Shown here one piece after another: positions 17,102 to 26,705 of a stretch of 64,000 bases of DNA (position 1 is its first letter; every line of letters starts with the position of its first letter). The stretch lies in NCBI GenBank assembly GCA_963780805.1, contig CAWADP010000010.1, positions 434,001-498,000 of the forward strand, read 5' to 3'. This stretch comes from JASHVB01 sp963780805. GTDB taxonomy: Bacteria > Pseudomonadota > Alphaproteobacteria > Acetobacterales > Acetobacteraceae. A program made the position numbers and the translations under genes. The notes beneath the pieces were generated by a model that worked only from the letters and a program-made list of their open reading frames with translations, was not told the DNA's origin and did not search any database.

Positions 17102-19918
17102 TTGAGCGACACTCCCGACGACCCGGCGGCCCCGCCCCCTGGACCGCGCGAAGACACGCAGCCTGTGACGCTCGAGGAGGAGATGCGCCGCTCCTACCTC
17201 GACTACGCCATGAGCGTGATCGTTGCGCGCGCCCTGCCGGATGCGCGCGACGGGCTGAAGCCGGTGCATCGCCGCATCCTGTATGGCATGCATGACGGCG
17301 GCTACACGTCCGACAAGCCCTATCGCAAGTCGGCCCGCGTGGTCGGCGACGTGATGGGCAAGTTCCACCCGCACGGCGACGCCGCGATCTACGACGCCAT
17401 GGTACGCATGGCGCAGCCATTCTCCATGCGCGTGCCGCTGATTGACGGGCAGGGCAATTTCGGCTCGGTGGACGGCGATAACCCGGCACACATGCGGTAT
17501 ACCGAGGTGCGGCTGGCCCGCGCCTCTGCCTTCCTGCTGACGGATATCGACAAGGACACCGTCGATTACCAGCCGAACTACGATGAGCAAGAGCAGGAAC
17601 CGAAGGTCCTGCCGGCGATGTTCCCAAATCTGCTGGTGAGTGGCGGGAACGGCATCGCCGTCGGCATGGCGACCAACATCCCGCCACACAACCCAGGCGA
17701 GATCATCGACGCCACGCTGGCCTTGCTGGCGGAGCCGAACACGTCGCTCGAAGAGTTGATGCGCATCGTGCCGGGTCCCGATTTTCCCACCGGCGGCACC
17801 ATCATCGGCCGCTCCGGCATCCGTGCCGCCTATGAAACGGGACGCGAGTCGATCACCCTGCGCGCGCGCTCCGACATCGAAGAGATGGCGCGCGATCGCC
17901 AGGCGATCATCTTCACCGAGATCCCCTATCAGGTGAACAAGAAGACCCTGCTGGAACGCATCGGCGAACTGGTGCGGGAGAAGCAGGTCGAAGGCATCAC
18001 CGCTGTGCGCGACGAGAGCGACCGCTCCGGCATGCGCATGGTGATCGAGCTGCGGCGCGATGCGACGCCTGAGGTGGTGCTGAACCAGCTCTACCGCTTC
18101 ACGCAGTTGCAGATCACCTTCGGCATCAACATGCTGGCGCTGGACAACGGCCAGCCGCGACAGCTTGGGCTGAAGGACGCGCTGCAGGTGTTCATCCGCT
18201 TCCGCGAGGAAGTGATCGAACGCCGTGCCCGGTTCGAATTGGAGAAGGCCCGCAAGAACGCGCACAACCTGGTGGGGCTGGCGATCGCGGTGGCGGACAT
18301 CGACGAGGTGATCCGGCTGATCCGTGCCAGCCCCGACGCCGCCGCCGCACGCGTCGCCTTGATGGAGCGCGACTGGCCCGCCATCGACGTCGTCCCGTTG
18401 CTCGCGCTGATCGACGAGCCGGGCAATGTCGTCACGCCCGAGAATACCGTGCGGCTGACGGAAGAGCAGGCGCGGGGCATCCTCGAATTACGGCTGCAGC
18501 GGCTGACCGGGCTGGAGCGGGAGAAGATCCACGCCGACCTGACCAAGATCGCCGAAGAGATTCGTGCGCTGTTGGAAATCCTCGGGTCGCATCCCCGCCG
18601 CATGGAGGTGATGCGCGAGGAACTGCTGAAGGCGCGGGCCGACCTGGCGCGGCCGCGGCTGACCGACATCACCGACGCGATCGCCGACCAGGACGACGAG
18701 AACCTGATCGAACCCGGCCAGATGGTCGTCACCATCACCCGCGACGGGTTCATCAAGCGCACGCCACTGGAGACGTTCCGCGCGCAGAACCGCGGCGGCC
18801 GCGGCCGCACCGGGGCGGGGACGCGCGGTGACGACATCGTCACGCGCAGCTTCCACGCGCATACGCACCAGTGGGTGTTGTTCTTCTCGCTGGGCGGAAA
18901 AGTGTTCCGCGAGAAGGTGTGGCGCCTGCCCGAAGCCGGACCGAACGCAAAGGGCCGCGCGCTGGTGAACATGCTGCCGGAACTGGGCGCCGACAGCATC
19001 ACCACCGTGCTGCCGCTGCCGCAGGACGAGACGCTATGGGATGCGCTGCACCTCGTGTTCGCCACGGCGCAAGGCAATGTGCGGCGCAACCGGCTGTCGG
19101 ACTTCCGCAACGTGCGCTCGGCCGGGCTGATCGCGATGAAGCTGGATGAGGGCGACCACCTGATCGGCGTCGCCACCTGCCGCGACGGCGACCCAGCCGC
19201 TGGCCGCGAGGCCGATGACGTCCTGCTGGCGACGCGCAAGGGCCGCTGCATCCGCTTCCAATTGTCCGACGACACGGTGCGGGTGTTCGCGGGCCGCGAT
19301 TCCACCGGCGTGCGCGGGATCAAACTGCTGAAGGGCGATGCGGTAATCAGCCTGTCAGTGCTGCGCCATGTCGAGGCAAGTATCGACGATCGCGCTGCGT
19401 ACCTGCGCATCGCCAACGCGAAGCGCCGCGGCAACGGCAATGGCGACAGCAACGGCCACAGCGCGACCGATGAAGATGCTGCGCCGGCGACCGAACCCCC
19501 GGCACTGGAAGGCGAGGAGCCCGCCGCGGACGTGGCGCTGTCGCCTGAACGCTTCGCCGAACTCGAAGCCGCCGAGGAGCTGCTGCTGACGGTCAGCGAC
19601 ATGGGATTTGGCAAGCGGTCGTCGGCCTACGAATACCGTGCCACTGGTCGCGGTGGGCAGGGGATTGCCAACATCACGCTGGCGCCGCGTAATGGCAAAG
19701 CTGTCGTGGCAACCTTTCCGGTGCGCAGTGGAGACGACGTCATGCTGGTAACCGACGCCGGCCGTCTGATCCGTGTGCCCGCCGACCAGGTTCGCATCAC
19801 CGGCCGCCAGGCCATGGGCGTCACCCTGTTCCGCGTTATCGCGGGCGAGCATGTGACCAGCGTGTTCCCGGTGGTCGAGGACGACAGCGAAGAGAACGGC
19901 GCGGAGGACGAAGGTTGA
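17102..19918 (+). CDS. gyrA: DNA gyrase subunit A
   Basis: A 938-residue GyrA beginning at TTG 17102. It introduces negative supercoils with GyrB, cutting both DNA strands through the active-site Tyr133 (AHMRYTEVRL). The N-terminal winged helix carries the quinolone-determining stretch FHPHGDAAIYDAMVRMAQ, in which Ala94 occupies the position of E. coli Ser83 and Asp98 that of Asp87. The GyrA box is QNRGGRG in place of QRRGGKG. The C-terminal beta-pinwheel contains an acidic, Asn/Gly-rich insertion at about 770-830, and the tail is acidic. The quinolone-site reading is direct. Reduced drug sensitivity is inference. Confidence 0.97.
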   Translation: MSDTPDDPAAPPPGPREDTQPVTLEEEMRRSYLDYAMSVIVARALPDARDGLKPVHRRILYGMHDGGYTSDKPYRKSARVVGDVMGKFHPHGDAAIYDAMVRMAQPFSMRVPLIDGQGNFGSVDGDNPAHMRYTEVRLARASAFLLTDIDKDTVDYQPNYDEQEQEPKVLPAMFPNLLVSGGNGIAVGMATNIPPHNPGEIIDATLALLAEPNTSLEELMRIVPGPDFPTGGTIIGRSGIRAAYETGRESITLRARSDIEEMARDRQAIIFTEIPYQVNKKTLLERIGELVREKQVEGITAVRDESDRSGMRMVIELRRDATPEVVLNQLYRFTQLQITFGINMLALDNGQPRQLGLKDALQVFIRFREEVIERRARFELEKARKNAHNLVGLAIAVADIDEVIRLIRASPDAAAARVALMERDWPAIDVVPLLALIDEPGNVVTPENTVRLTEEQARGILELRLQRLTGLEREKIHADLTKIAEEIRALLEILGSHPRRMEVMREELLKARADLARPRLTDITDAIADQDDENLIEPGQMVVTITRDGFIKRTPLETFRAQNRGGRGRTGAGTRGDDIVTRSFHAHTHQWVLFFSLGGKVFREKVWRLPEAGPNAKGRALVNMLPELGADSITTVLPLPQDETLWDALHLVFATAQGNVRRNRLSDFRNVRSAGLIAMKLDEGDHLIGVATCRDGDPAAGREADDVLLATRKGRCIRFQLSDDTVRVFAGRDSTGVRGIKLLKGDAVISLSVLRHVEASIDDRAAYLRIANAKRRGNGNGDSNGHSATDEDAAPATEPPALEGEEPAADVALSPERFAELEAAEELLLTVSDMGFGKRSSAYEYRATGRGGQGIANITLAPRNGKAVVATFPVRSGDDVMLVTDAGRLIRVPADQVRITGRQAMGVTLFRVIAGEHVTSVFPVVEDDSEENGAEDEG

Positions 19919-19954
19919 TGTTGCCGATCGTGCCTTCTGTCCATCCCACCCCCC

Positions 19955-20020
19955 TGTCATTGCGAGGAGCGAGGCTTCCTCGGGTCAGGCCCAAGGACCG
20001 CTTTGCTCCTCGCAATGACA
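19955..20020. repeat. Dispersed palindromic repeat, compact copy
   Basis: TGTCATTGCGAGGAGCGAGG at the left end and CTTTGCTCCTCGCAATGACA at the right end form an imperfect inverted repeat around CTTCCTCGGGTCAGGCCCAAG. It lies between gyrA and coaD. Confidence 0.8.
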
Positions 20021-20089
20021 CGGGGCCGGCGGCCAATGACAGGGGCTGGTGGCCCCGTCGTCCATAAGTGCAGGTGCCAACCACAATGC

Positions 20090-20653
20090 ATGAACAACAA
20101 GATGCCTGAACAACAAGAAGCCAAATCCCGACGCGGCGCGACGGAGGCGGCGAAGCACCGGCGCATCGGCCTGTATCCCGGCACTTTCGATCCCGTCACC
20201 AACGGCCATCTCGACGTGATCGCCCGCGCGGCCCGCTTGCTTGACAAGCTGGTGGTCGGCGTCGCCATTAGTACCGGAAAGGGGCCGCTGCTGCCGCTGG
20301 ACGAACGGGTGGAGCTGATGCAGGCCGAGATCGCCCGCATAGCAACGCAGAACGGCATGGTCATCGAGGTGATGCCGTACGACACACTGCTGATCGATTT
20401 CGCCCGCAAGGTCGGCGCTAACATGATCGTACGCGGCCTGCGCGCGGTGACCGACTTCGACTACGAATTCCAGATGGCCGGCATGAACTACCGCATGGCA
20501 CCGGACATCGAGACGGTGTTCCTGATGGCCAGCGAACGCCACCAGTTCATCGCCTCGCGTTTGGTGAAGGAGGTGGCGATGCTGGGCGGCGACATCTCCT
20601 CCTTCGTGCCGCCGCTGACGCTGCAGCGCGTGCTGCAACGCATCCGCGGCTGA
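20090..20653 (+). CDS. coaD: Phosphopantetheine adenylyltransferase
   Basis: Transfers AMP from ATP to 4'-phosphopantetheine, the fourth step of coenzyme A synthesis, in the cytosol. The nucleotidyltransferase motif is YPGTFDPVTNGHLDV; other conserved blocks are IVRGLRAVTDFDYEFQMA, TVFLMASERHQFIASRLVKE and ISSFVPP. The start at 20090 (MNNKMPEQQ) or 20102 gives a 15-20 residue extension over the usual ~160. The longer frame starting at 20003 would translate the preceding repeat and is unlikely. The gyrA-coaD-isomerase order is as I expect in Rhodospirillales. Confidence 0.95.
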   Translation: MNNKMPEQQEAKSRRGATEAAKHRRIGLYPGTFDPVTNGHLDVIARAARLLDKLVVGVAISTGKGPLLPLDERVELMQAEIARIATQNGMVIEVMPYDTLLIDFARKVGANMIVRGLRAVTDFDYEFQMAGMNYRMAPDIETVFLMASERHQFIASRLVKEVAMLGGDISSFVPPLTLQRVLQRIRG

Positions 20654-20691
20654 ACCGTCGCGCCTGAACCGCGGCGGCTGAACCGTCGCGC
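20650..20691. repeat. Three tandem copies of a 14-nt unit
   Basis: CTGAACCGTCGCGC, CTGAACCGCGGCGG and CTGAACCGTCGCGC start at 20650, 20664 and 20678. The first copy includes the coaD stop codon. Confidence 0.85.
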
Positions 20692-20718
20692 CCGCCCTGC
20701 GTTTTCCGGAGACTGCTT

Positions 20719-21306
20719 ATGCACCGTCGCACCCTGACCGTGTCGCTTCTGACTGGCGCCGCGATCGCAACCCTTGGAAGGGGACCCCTGATGAGCGAAA
20801 CCGCCGAAGCGCAGCAGCCCAAGCTGGACCCCAACAACACGATCTACATGGACCTGAAATACGGCCGCGTGGTGATCGAACTGTTCCCCGACCTGGCGCC
20901 GAAGACCGTGGAGCGCGTCAAGACGCTGGCGGACGAAGGCTTCTACGACAACACGCCATTCCACCGCGTGATCGAGGGCTTCATGGCCCAGGGCGGCGAC
21001 CCGACCGGCACGGGCACTGGCGGATCACCTCTCCCCGACCTGCCGGCGGAGTTCACCGACAAGCGCCACTTCCTGCGTGGCACCTGCGGCATGGCGCGGA
21101 CGTCGAATCCGAACAGTGGGAACAGTCAGTTCTATATTATGTTCGCGCCGGCGCCGCACCTGGATGGGCAGTACACGATCTGGGGCCAGGTCGTACAGGG
21201 CATGGACTACGTCGACCAGATCAAGCGCGGGGCGCCCGGCAGCGGCGTCGTGCAGGATCCGGACCGCATCGTCCGCATGCGGGTGGCAGCCGACGAGAAG
21301 AAGTAA
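20719..21306 (+). CDS. Periplasmic cyclophilin-type peptidylprolyl isomerase
   Basis: A 195-residue cyclophilin that catalyses proline cis-trans isomerisation. The N-terminus (RRTLTVSLLTGAAIATLG, then AEAQQ) looks like an export signal, so it probably acts in the periplasm. Core motifs: PFHRVIEGFMAQGGDPTGTG (catalytic Arg and Gln), AEFTDKRHFLRGTCGMAR, SGNSQFYIMFAP and the Trp of YTIWGQVVQGMDYVD. CCGGAGACTGCTT precedes the ATG. It follows coaD closely and precedes the DUF202 gene on the same strand. Confidence 0.93.
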   Translation: MHRRTLTVSLLTGAAIATLGRGPLMSETAEAQQPKLDPNNTIYMDLKYGRVVIELFPDLAPKTVERVKTLADEGFYDNTPFHRVIEGFMAQGGDPTGTGTGGSPLPDLPAEFTDKRHFLRGTCGMARTSNPNSGNSQFYIMFAPAPHLDGQYTIWGQVVQGMDYVDQIKRGAPGSGVVQDPDRIVRMRVAADEKK

Positions 21307-21344
21307 CCGCCGAAGGGAAGTAACTCTTCGCAGCAACCACAAGG

Positions 21345-21734
21345 ATGATCCGCAGCTTCTCCGACCACGCCGCGAACGAGCGGACCTTCCTCGCCTGGGT
21401 CCGAACCGCCATCGCCGTGATGGCGTTCGGCTTCCTGGTAGCGAAATTCAACCTGTTCTTGAAGATTGCCGCACAGTCGCTGGCGCGGGATGGGCATCCC
21501 GCCACCGTGCCGGGCGGCAGCTTCGGCGGCGTAGCGGGCATCCTGCTGATCATTGCCGGCACGGTGATGATCGCAATGGCGGCTGTTCGCTTCATCCACA
21601 CCGGCCGAGCCATCGACAGCCCCGAGCAGAAGACCGACGCGGCGCGCGTGGATGTGATGCTGGCCGGGCTGATGGTGCTGTTGGGGATCGCGTTGGTAGT
21701 ATACCTCGGCCACACGCTGGTGACCGGATTTTAG
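21345..21734 (+). CDS. DUF202 family inner-membrane protein (YidH-like)
   Basis: 129 residues with the family's N-terminal signature NERTFLAWVRTAIAVMAFGF and three membrane segments (AVMAFGFLVAKF, GGVAGILLIIAGTVMIAMAAV, VMLAGLMVLLGIALVVYLG). It sits 38 bases after the isomerase gene and is probably cotranscribed. The function of the family is unknown. Confidence 0.9.
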   Translation: MIRSFSDHAANERTFLAWVRTAIAVMAFGFLVAKFNLFLKIAAQSLARDGHPATVPGGSFGGVAGILLIIAGTVMIAMAAVRFIHTGRAIDSPEQKTDAARVDVMLAGLMVLLGIALVVYLGHTLVTGF

Positions 21735-21742
21735 TATAAGGG

Positions 21743-21882
21743 TGTCATTGCGAGGAGCGCAGCGAGGAAGCAATCCCCTGCCCGCGAAGCCTACAGCGGC
21801 TCGTCAGGCAGAAGGTTGCTTCGTCGCTGCGGCACTCGCAATGACACGTGGCGCAATGACACGTGGCGCAATAACACTGGCA
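21743..21882. repeat. Dispersed palindromic repeat plus 15-nt tandem duplication of its end
   Basis: GTGTCATTGCGAGGAGCGCA begins near 21742 and the inverted end TTGCTTCGTCGCTGCGGCAC lies near 21815. The terminal GCAATGACACGTGGC at 21838-21852 is exactly repeated at 21853-21867 and partly at 21868-21881. The rest of 21735-22053 has no supported gene. Confidence 0.85.
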
Positions 21883-22053
21883 TGGTTTGCCCGCTACCGC
21901 GGCAGCCGCCCGCAACGCAGGCGCCTCCGCCCATAACGCAAGCACCGCAGCCGTAATGCAGGCGCCGCGGCGTGCACCTGCCACGTCGGCAGCAAACCAG
22001 GGTCGCGTCCCCTGCCGGTTGCCTTGTGTCAGCGCGGATGACAAGAAGGCAAT

Positions 22054-23598
22054 ATGCCTGCCGACATCCACGCCGTGCGGCACGCTGCCGCCGGCCAACG
22101 AAACGTCCAAGATGCACCTGCCGATGTCGTCCGCATGCCGCATGTCGCGGCGCGGCGGTCGCTGGTGCTCGCCGCTTGCATCATGGCGACGTTCATGGCT
22201 GCGGTGGAAAGCACCATCGTTGCCACCGCCATGCCCACCATCATCGCCGACCTCGGCGGTTTCAAACTGTTCAGTTGGGTATTCGCGGTCTACCTGCTGA
22301 CGCAGGCGGTCGCCATTCCGGTCTATGGCCGTCTCGCCGACCTGTATGGCCGCAAGACCGTGTTCCATGCCGGCGCCGGGCTTTTCCTGCTCGGCTCGAC
22401 CTTGTCCGGCTTTGCCCCGAGCATGATATGGCTGGTGGCGTTCCGTGCGCTGCAAGGCTTCGGCGCCGGTGGCGTGCAGCCGATCGCCATGACCATCTGC
22501 GGCGACATCTACACGCCGTCCGAGCGCGCACGCGTGCAGGGATTGATCTCCTCCGTCTTTGGCGTCGCGGCGGTGGCCGGCCCGTCGCTTGGCGCTTTCC
22601 TGGTGGAACATGTCGGCTGGCGCACGGTTTTCTGGGTAAACATCCCGATCGGCGTCGCCGCCATCCTGATGATCAGTCTGTTCTTGCATGAGACGATCGA
22701 GCCCCGCGCGCACAAGGTGGACTACCTCGGCTCACTGCTGATGATGGTAGCGATCTGTGCGTTGATGCTGGTGCTTGTGCAGGGCAGCTTCCTGCCCTCG
22801 GCAATCGTCTGGACCGCGGGCGCGATCGGCGTGGCGGGCCTGGCCGCGCTGGCCATGCACGAAGCACACACGCCGGAACCGATGCTGCCGCTGGAACTGT
22901 GGCGCGACCGTGTGATCGTGATCGGCAGCCTGGGCGGCGGCCTGGCCGGCGCGGTGATGATGGGCGTGTCGGCGTTCCTGCCAACCTATGTGCAGGGCGC
23001 GCTTGGACGCAGCCCGCTGACGGCGGGGTTGGTGCTTGGGTGCATGTCGGTCACGTGGGCCTTCGCCAGCATCTTCGGCGGACGGTTGATGGTGCGCACG
23101 ACGTATCGCCTGTCCGCCACGCTGGGCGCGCTGTCGCTGCTGGCCGGCAGCGTCATCCTGGTGCTGCTGACGCCGGAACGCGGCGTGCCCTGGGCCAGCG
23201 CCGGATCGCTGGTGATGGGCGTGGGCATGGGGCTGTGCAACACGGCGTTCATCGTGTCGATTCAGGCGGCGGTGCCGTGGAAGCAGCGGGGCGCGGCAAC
23301 GTCCTCCTGCTTGTTCCTGCGCTTCATCGGTCAGGCACTGGGCGCCGCGTCGTTCGGCGCGGTGCTGAACGCGACGATCCAGCATCGGGCCCCGCAGGCG
23401 GTGGGGATGGTGAACCGGCTGCTGGAGCCGGGCACGCGGGAGTTGCTGACCGCGGACATGCGGGCACAGTTGGTCGATCTGATCTCGGACGGGTTGCACA
23501 ACGCTTACTGGCTGGCGGTCGCAATGTCGGTGGTCACGCTGCTGCTGGTGCTGCGGCTGCCCGCGCGGCTGAGCCCGTCGCAGCAGACGCTGCGGTAA
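22054..23598 (+). CDS. DHA2-family MFS multidrug efflux transporter
   Basis: A 514-residue major facilitator protein with about 14 membrane segments. Motif A is GRLADLYGRKTVFHAGAGLF between helices 2 and 3. The motif-C region is SSVFGVAAVAGPSLGAFLVE, followed by WRTVFWVNIPIGVAAIL, all typical of the EmrB/QacA group. The hydrophobic part starts near residue 35. The start used (22054) gives an unusual N-terminal tail, and a Met near residue 28 (MPHVAARRSLVLAAC) is an alternative. The substrate is unknown. It has no TetR-type regulator beside it. Confidence 0.92.
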   Translation: MPADIHAVRHAAAGQRNVQDAPADVVRMPHVAARRSLVLAACIMATFMAAVESTIVATAMPTIIADLGGFKLFSWVFAVYLLTQAVAIPVYGRLADLYGRKTVFHAGAGLFLLGSTLSGFAPSMIWLVAFRALQGFGAGGVQPIAMTICGDIYTPSERARVQGLISSVFGVAAVAGPSLGAFLVEHVGWRTVFWVNIPIGVAAILMISLFLHETIEPRAHKVDYLGSLLMMVAICALMLVLVQGSFLPSAIVWTAGAIGVAGLAALAMHEAHTPEPMLPLELWRDRVIVIGSLGGGLAGAVMMGVSAFLPTYVQGALGRSPLTAGLVLGCMSVTWAFASIFGGRLMVRTTYRLSATLGALSLLAGSVILVLLTPERGVPWASAGSLVMGVGMGLCNTAFIVSIQAAVPWKQRGAATSSCLFLRFIGQALGAASFGAVLNATIQHRAPQAVGMVNRLLEPGTRELLTADMRAQLVDLISDGLHNAYWLAVAMSVVTLLLVLRLPARLSPSQQTLR

Positions 23599-24006
23599 TG
23601 AAGGCGGGGGCCGGCCACCCACGGCTTTCTGCAGCTCACCAAAGACATCGGTGCCCGGGCCAAGCCGGCCAGGACCGGGCATGACACGCGGGGGGGCAGC
23701 GGGCGCTGGCCGAATGTCAATCTTTATGCGGGTCGGCCCGGGTAACTGCTGACGACGCGGCAGGCGGAACCCTCGCGGCGCGGCGTGTACGCCGACCGAT
23801 GGCTCATCCGCCCGGGACCCGATCGGAGGCCTGTCCTCGGGCTGCGACCCCGGGGGCGCACTTGCGTCATATGCTGCCGATCTGCGCTCCACTGTTTTCT
23901 TGGCCGCGAGCCGCAAGGCACGTAGCGCGGAAACCCCAGGCCCAGCGATGCCCCGCCCAACGCCACGTCACCACCATCGCGCCCGGATCAAGTCCGGGGC
24001 AGGCTC
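23599..24006. other. 408-base intergenic region with repeat fragments
   Basis: Convergent gap between the MFS and sulfotransferase genes. It holds a degenerate GGCCAAGCCGGCCAGGACCG element near 23658 and CCCGGATCAAGTCCGGGG near 23984. No open frame with protein-like composition was seen. Confidence 0.4.
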
Positions 24007-25335
24007 TCACCCGGCGAGCTGCGCCCGGCCTGTCGATCCGCGCGGCTCGCCCTTCCCTTCGGTGGGCAGGGGCGCCTTCGTGCCGCGCATCTCGGGCACC
24101 ACGCCAAAGCGCAGCATGTAGTCGCGGAACTTCGTCCGCTCCATCTCGGCGTCCAGGCCGTGATCCTCGAAATGATAGGCGTGGGCGGCGTAGCCTCCGT
24201 TCGGTTGCGCCGCCACGAGCCGCTCAATCCCCCGTATCGCTGCCGATGGCAGTGCCAGCCCGAAATGCCCGTACACCTGCTCCAGGGTGGCGACCGGGTC
24301 GGAGACCAGGTCGAGGTAATGCACGTGGCATACTGGTTCCGGCAGCCCGGCCTCGTCGCCCACCGCCATCATCCGGCGCGTGCCCTCCTGCCAGCGCAGG
24401 CTTTCCGCCTGGCCGATCTCCTTCGGGTCCAGGCGGCGGGTAAAGGGCCGGCGCAGCACCTCGGTCAGGCGCGTGACCGACAGCAGCACCTTCACCGGAT
24501 CGCGGTGCACGAAGACCAGGTTGGCGTCCGGATAGACCGCGCGAATCGCCTCCAGGGCGAACAGATGGTCGGGGCACTTCAGGACCCAGCGCGGCCGAGC
24601 GCTCGGGGTGGTCCCGGTGGGGGCCGCAACGGCATCCTGGTGCTGCAAATGCTGCAGGAAGCGGCGGTGGAACCGGTAGGCCGGCAAGTGGCTGCGGGGA
24701 TCGGAATCCAGCCACGCCCGGTACGACGGAATGTGATAGTTGCTGTCGAAGCGAAGGCTGCGGAACACGTGCGCGGTGATCTCGGAGCATTCCTGCGGCG
24801 ACGTCGATTCCAGCGGATGCAGGCCATGGAACTCGGGCGCCAGCGCCTCGAAGGTGCGGAGCTGGCTGGCCACCTGTGCCGCGCGCCGATCGCGCCGGCC
24901 GGGTGCCGGGGCGCACGGATAGATCGTCTCATATACCAGGGGCGCGCGGTTGGCGGGGTCTTCCAGCATCATGCGGTGCAGGAAGGTCGTGCCGCTGCGC
25001 GGCAGGCCGGTGATGAAGATCGGCTGCGCGATCGGCTCGTCCAGGATTTCGGGGCGCGCACTCTCCGCCGCCCGGAGCCGCAGCAGGTTGGACAGGAACC
25101 GCACCACGTCCCACTGCGTGGCGAGCCGGCCGACAAGGCTCAGGCGCGCCTCGGTCGTGCAGGCGTCGAGCAAGCGGCGCAATGGCTCGGTGATATCGAC
25201 GTCGCCGAAATCCTCCGACCTGGCGCGGCGCCGCGCGGTGCGGATCAACCCGTCGATCGAGAACGGACGGTGCAGGGTGCCGCATGCGCCGGCGACGGCA
25301 TCAGCCAGCCTGAGAACCTGCGTCGGAATCGGCAA
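24007..25335 (-). CDS. Sulfotransferase family protein
   Basis: A 442-residue PAPS-dependent sulfotransferase-like protein. The 5'-phosphosulfate loop is at about residues 106-120 (IFITGLPRSGTTFLHRMML), and the 3'-phosphate-binding region is in NLVFVHRDPVKVLLSVTRL. A conserved HYLDLVSDPVATLEQVY segment follows. There is no signal peptide. In proteobacteria this family is often annotated generically; acceptors may be lipids, sugars or small metabolites. No PAPS synthesis gene is in the window. The gene stands alone between two divergent or convergent neighbours. Confidence 0.88.
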   Translation of the reverse strand: MPIPTQVLRLADAVAGACGTLHRPFSIDGLIRTARRRARSEDFGDVDITEPLRRLLDACTTEARLSLVGRLATQWDVVRFLSNLLRLRAAESARPEILDEPIAQPIFITGLPRSGTTFLHRMMLEDPANRAPLVYETIYPCAPAPGRRDRRAAQVASQLRTFEALAPEFHGLHPLESTSPQECSEITAHVFRSLRFDSNYHIPSYRAWLDSDPRSHLPAYRFHRRFLQHLQHQDAVAAPTGTTPSARPRWVLKCPDHLFALEAIRAVYPDANLVFVHRDPVKVLLSVTRLTEVLRRPFTRRLDPKEIGQAESLRWQEGTRRMMAVGDEAGLPEPVCHVHYLDLVSDPVATLEQVYGHFGLALPSAAIRGIERLVAAQPNGGYAAHAYHFEDHGLDAEMERTKFRDYMLRFGVVPEMRGTKAPLPTEGKGEPRGSTGRAQLAG

Positions 25336-25591
25336 AACGGATACTCCTTGCAGGGCCGGGTGAATGGCTGCACCCGGCCCAAATGATCCACGTCCACCCG
25401 AAGTCCTAGCCGCCGCCGCGCAAAGGTGACCCTCGCCCGCAGCATGTCGGCGCCCCCAGTGAACCGTGCTCGTGTATCGGCATTATTTCAGGCATCGGTG
25501 CGAGTTGACCAGCGGGTGCCGCCGCCTTAACTCGGCAGCGGCTCATGGGGACGCGTCGGGGAAGCCACTTCACGGTGAGGGGAACTGCCGG

Positions 25592-26278
25592 ATGACGCGT
25601 CTTGCCTTCCATCGACGCAGGCTGCTGGGCGCTGCCTTGCTGGCTGCGGTGGGGCTGACCTTGCGGGTGAGCCCGGGCGACGCGGCAGCGGACGCCCCAG
25701 GGGGCGCATCGGACGCGCCAGGGGGCGGGGATGCGGCACCCGTTGTGGCGCCGATCCAGCAGCTCTGCGACGGGCTGCTCGCCATTATGCGTGCAGGGCA
25801 GGCGGTGCCGTTCGCGCAGCGCTTCAACCAGCTCGCGCCAGAGGTGGACAGCGCGTTCGACATGGATACGATCCTGCGGGTGTCGGTTGGGCCGAGTTGG
25901 CCGACGTTGCCACCGGACCAACAGGCGATGTTGGAGGCTGCGTTCCGACGCTACACCATCGCGTCCTACGTCAACAGCTTCGACGAGTATTCCGGGCAGC
26001 GCTTCGAGGTCTCGCCGCAGGTGCGCGCCTTGCCGAACGGCGAGCAGGTGGTCGACACGCGGATCGTCCCACGGTCGGGCGATCCGCATGAGCTGGCCTA
26101 TGTGATGCGGGAGACGTCGCAGGGCTGGCGGGCGGTGGACGTGCTGTTGGATGGCACGATCAGCCGGGTGGCGGTGCAGCGATCTGATTTCCGCAACCTG
26201 TTGCTGCATGGCGGCGCGGCGGCGCTGGCGAAGAGCCTGCAGGAGAAGACCGCCAACCTGTCCGGCGGCACGGCGTAG
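25592..26278 (+). CDS. MlaC/HpnM-like phospholipid or hopanoid transport protein
   Basis: 228 residues from ATG 25592 (GTGAGGGGAACTGCC upstream); the frame is open earlier but reads as shadow. A signal sequence (RRRLLGAALLAAVGLTLRV) and a short Gly/Ala/Asp linker precede the MlaC domain: FAQRFNQLAPEVDSAFDMDT, AFRRYTIASYVNSFDEYSGQ, WRAVDVLLDGTISRVAVQRS and the final FRNLLLHGG. Members carry lipids across the periplasm from outer to inner membrane. Related HpnM proteins belong to hopanoid clusters. No MlaDEF partners are in the window. Confidence 0.88.
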   Translation: MTRLAFHRRRLLGAALLAAVGLTLRVSPGDAAADAPGGASDAPGGGDAAPVVAPIQQLCDGLLAIMRAGQAVPFAQRFNQLAPEVDSAFDMDTILRVSVGPSWPTLPPDQQAMLEAAFRRYTIASYVNSFDEYSGQRFEVSPQVRALPNGEQVVDTRIVPRSGDPHELAYVMRETSQGWRAVDVLLDGTISRVAVQRSDFRNLLLHGGAAALAKSLQEKTANLSGGTA

Positions 26279-26705
26279 GGGCTTTCCAAAGCCTCTGCGC
26301 CGGCTGGTATCATTAAAACGGGCCAATCTGGGGCTACGTCCGGCGGGCATTGCGGCAGATCATGCCATTGTCGGCAGTCCAGAATCCCTTGCGCAGGAGC
26401 AAGCCGGACGGTCCGGCGGCGCGCGGAGAGGGACCCGGGAGATACTGCGGCATGCGAAAGCCCATGAGCCGCCCCTGCCCGCCCCCTGCCCGGCTGTGGC
26501 CCGCCGAATGCCGCCTGCATTCCAACCGCCTGCCATGGCGCCGGAGGGCGTCAGCGGCGATCCGGCCTCGCCCCGCCTCGCCGGGCAGGAGGTCCGGGAC
26601 CTCGCGGGGCACTACGCCGGCGAGCCGGTCCGCTCCGTCGTCTATGTGCCGATACCGCAGCAATGGGTCCACTGGCACACCTAACCCGCGCAGAGAAGGA
26701 ACTCG
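26279..26705. other. 427-base region with a possible cytochrome c4-like remnant
   Basis: No intact gene. One frame at about 26546-26630 reads GVSGDPASPRLAGQ and then VRDLAGHYAGEP, which resembles the DPxxPRLAGQ and the C-terminal helix (DLAAYYA) of cytochrome c4-type proteins. No CxxCH survives. The evidence is weak. Confidence 0.25.
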
